This document shows positions 63,449 to 64,000 of a DNA stretch of 64,000 bases, one piece after another (within the stretch, counting starts at the first letter, position 1; each line of letters opens with the position of its first letter). Both the position numbers and the translations under genes were made by a program. Origin of the DNA: Streptomyces sp. NBC_01353 (GTDB lineage Bacteria; Actinomycetota; Actinomycetes; Streptomycetales; Streptomycetaceae); NCBI RefSeq assembly GCF_036237275.1, contig NZ_CP108352.1:4712001-4776000 (forward strand), in the 5' to 3' direction. Under the pieces are notes generated by a model. The model was not told where the DNA came from and did not search any database. It was given only the letters and a program-made list of their open reading frames with translations.

Positions 63449-64000
63449 GCACGCCCACGCCGTCGGCGGAGCGCGTCGCGGTGGTGACCCACGCGACGCG
63501 CTACGCGGGCCCCGGCTCCGTGGACGGCCTGCGCAAGGCCGGCTACACCGTCCTCTGCCACGACGAGGACTTCCTCGACGAGGCCGCGCGGACCGCCTTC
63601 GAGGAGGGTCGCGACGGGGCGGTGGCCTGCGACGCGAAGACCCCGACCGGGGCGGTCGGGCAGGCCGTCAAGCGGTATGGCCGGCTCGACCTCGTCGTCA
63701 GCAACGACGTCTACCCGGCCCGCTATCTGCCGGTGGACCAGGCCGACCCGGCGGAGCTGCGGCGGGCCGCCGAGGCACTGCTCGTCACCCCTGCGGCAGT
63801 GATCGCGAAGGCCGCCGCCCCGATGAAACGCCGGGGGAGCGGGCACATCGTGCTGATGACCTCCGCCGCGCCGCTGCGGCCGGAGACCGGGTTCTCCGTG
63901 TACAGCTCGCTGCGCGCCGGAGCCTCGGCCTACGCACGGGCGGCGGCGCGCGAACTCGCCCCGCACGGCGTCACCGTGCACGCGATCGCCCCCAACTTCC
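63445..64000 (+). CDS. Halohydrin dehalogenase (partial at window end)
   Basis: 185 complete codons, open at the right edge. SDR-like fold but with the two halohydrin dehalogenase signatures: T-x4-F/Y-x-G at Thr15...Tyr20-Ala-Gly22 in place of the nucleotide-binding GxxxGxG, and S-x12-Y-x3-R at Ser140, Tyr153, Arg157. These equal HheC Ser132/Tyr145/Arg149 plus eight. From memory HheC also shares SND, SGHI and YxSxRAGA. Such enzymes turn vicinal halohydrins into epoxides without cofactor; 4-chlorothreonine is a vicinal chlorohydrin. The GTG start overlaps the SyrC-like stop. Confidence 0.88.
   Translation, partial: MSTPTPSAERVAVVTHATRYAGPGSVDGLRKAGYTVLCHDEDFLDEAARTAFEEGRDGAVACDAKTPTGAVGQAVKRYGRLDLVVSNDVYPARYLPVDQADPAELRRAAEALLVTPAAVIAKAAAPMKRRGSGHIVLMTSAAPLRPETGFSVYSSLRAGASAYARAAARELAPHGVTVHAIAPNF

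Noticed and set aside
63445-64000. Considered an ordinary NAD(P)-dependent short-chain dehydrogenase.
   Set aside because: The dinucleotide-binding glycine motif is replaced by the halide-pocket motif, and the catalytic Lys position is Arg, as in halohydrin dehalogenases.
43221-64000. Looked for an attachment-site repeat of the tRNA-Thr 3' end, an integrase or an IS element.
   Set aside because: None was seen inside the window; any right boundary would lie beyond 64000.

Overview
This is a very GC-rich actinobacterial window, almost certainly from a Streptomyces. The evidence is the codon bias, the frequent GTG/TTG starts and GTGA/ATGA overlaps, the conserved bldG block, the MFS-thymidylate kinase fusion, a topoisomerase I with a lysine-rich tail, and a rare in-frame TTA codon.

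Positions 1 to about 43,260 are chromosomal core. In order: the end of endonuclease III (nth), a NUDIX CoA pyrophosphatase-like protein, a MarP-like membrane serine protease, an epoxide-hydrolase-like protein with a holin-family partner, nhaA, acs, a SulP-carbonic anhydrase fusion, a deacetylase-like lipoprotein, a MinD/CooC-type ATPase, a degenerate Fic-like protein and a HAD phosphatase. A compact Tad/Flp operon follows (15.6-20.8 kb: CpaE/Ssd-like, TadA, TadB, TadC, pilin-like, TadE-like, TadG-like). Next come an MrfA-like helicase divergent from bldG, an anti-sigma-type ATPase, hppA, a lipoprotein, a methyltransferase, a regulator with a three-gene ABC exporter, topA, an MFS-tmk fusion, holB, a secreted TAP-like peptidase and tRNA-Thr(CGT) with a strong terminator.

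After the tRNA the content becomes accessory. Two secreted proteins (a subtilase remnant lacking its catalytic Asp and His, and an unrecognised protein) lead into a biosynthetic gene cluster starting near 45.9 kb and running off the right end. Its first module (47.3-57.6 kb) has the parts of a hydrazine (N-N bond) synthetase: lysine N6-monooxygenase, cupin, stand-alone MetRS-like ligase and a DAO-type FAD oxidase. Here the oxidase is fused to a periplasmic-binding-protein-like domain. An HMGL-like aldolase, a permease, a flavin split-barrel protein and a class III aminotransferase accompany them. A tiny secreted peptide with three DTGWG repeats opens the operon.

The second module (59.4 kb to the end) has the SyrB1/SyrB2/SyrC layout: an adenylation-carrier didomain with a threonine-type code, a non-heme Fe halogenase with HQA instead of HxD, and an alpha/beta-hydrolase acyltransferase with a Cys nucleophile. 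It is followed by a protein carrying both diagnostic halohydrin dehalogenase motifs. The inferred logic is Thr to 4-chloro-Thr to a 3,4-epoxide. Pairing this with a hydrazine nucleophile would be a chemistry I do not know to be described. Two paralogous TrmB/LuxR-type regulators sit at the start and in the middle of the cluster.
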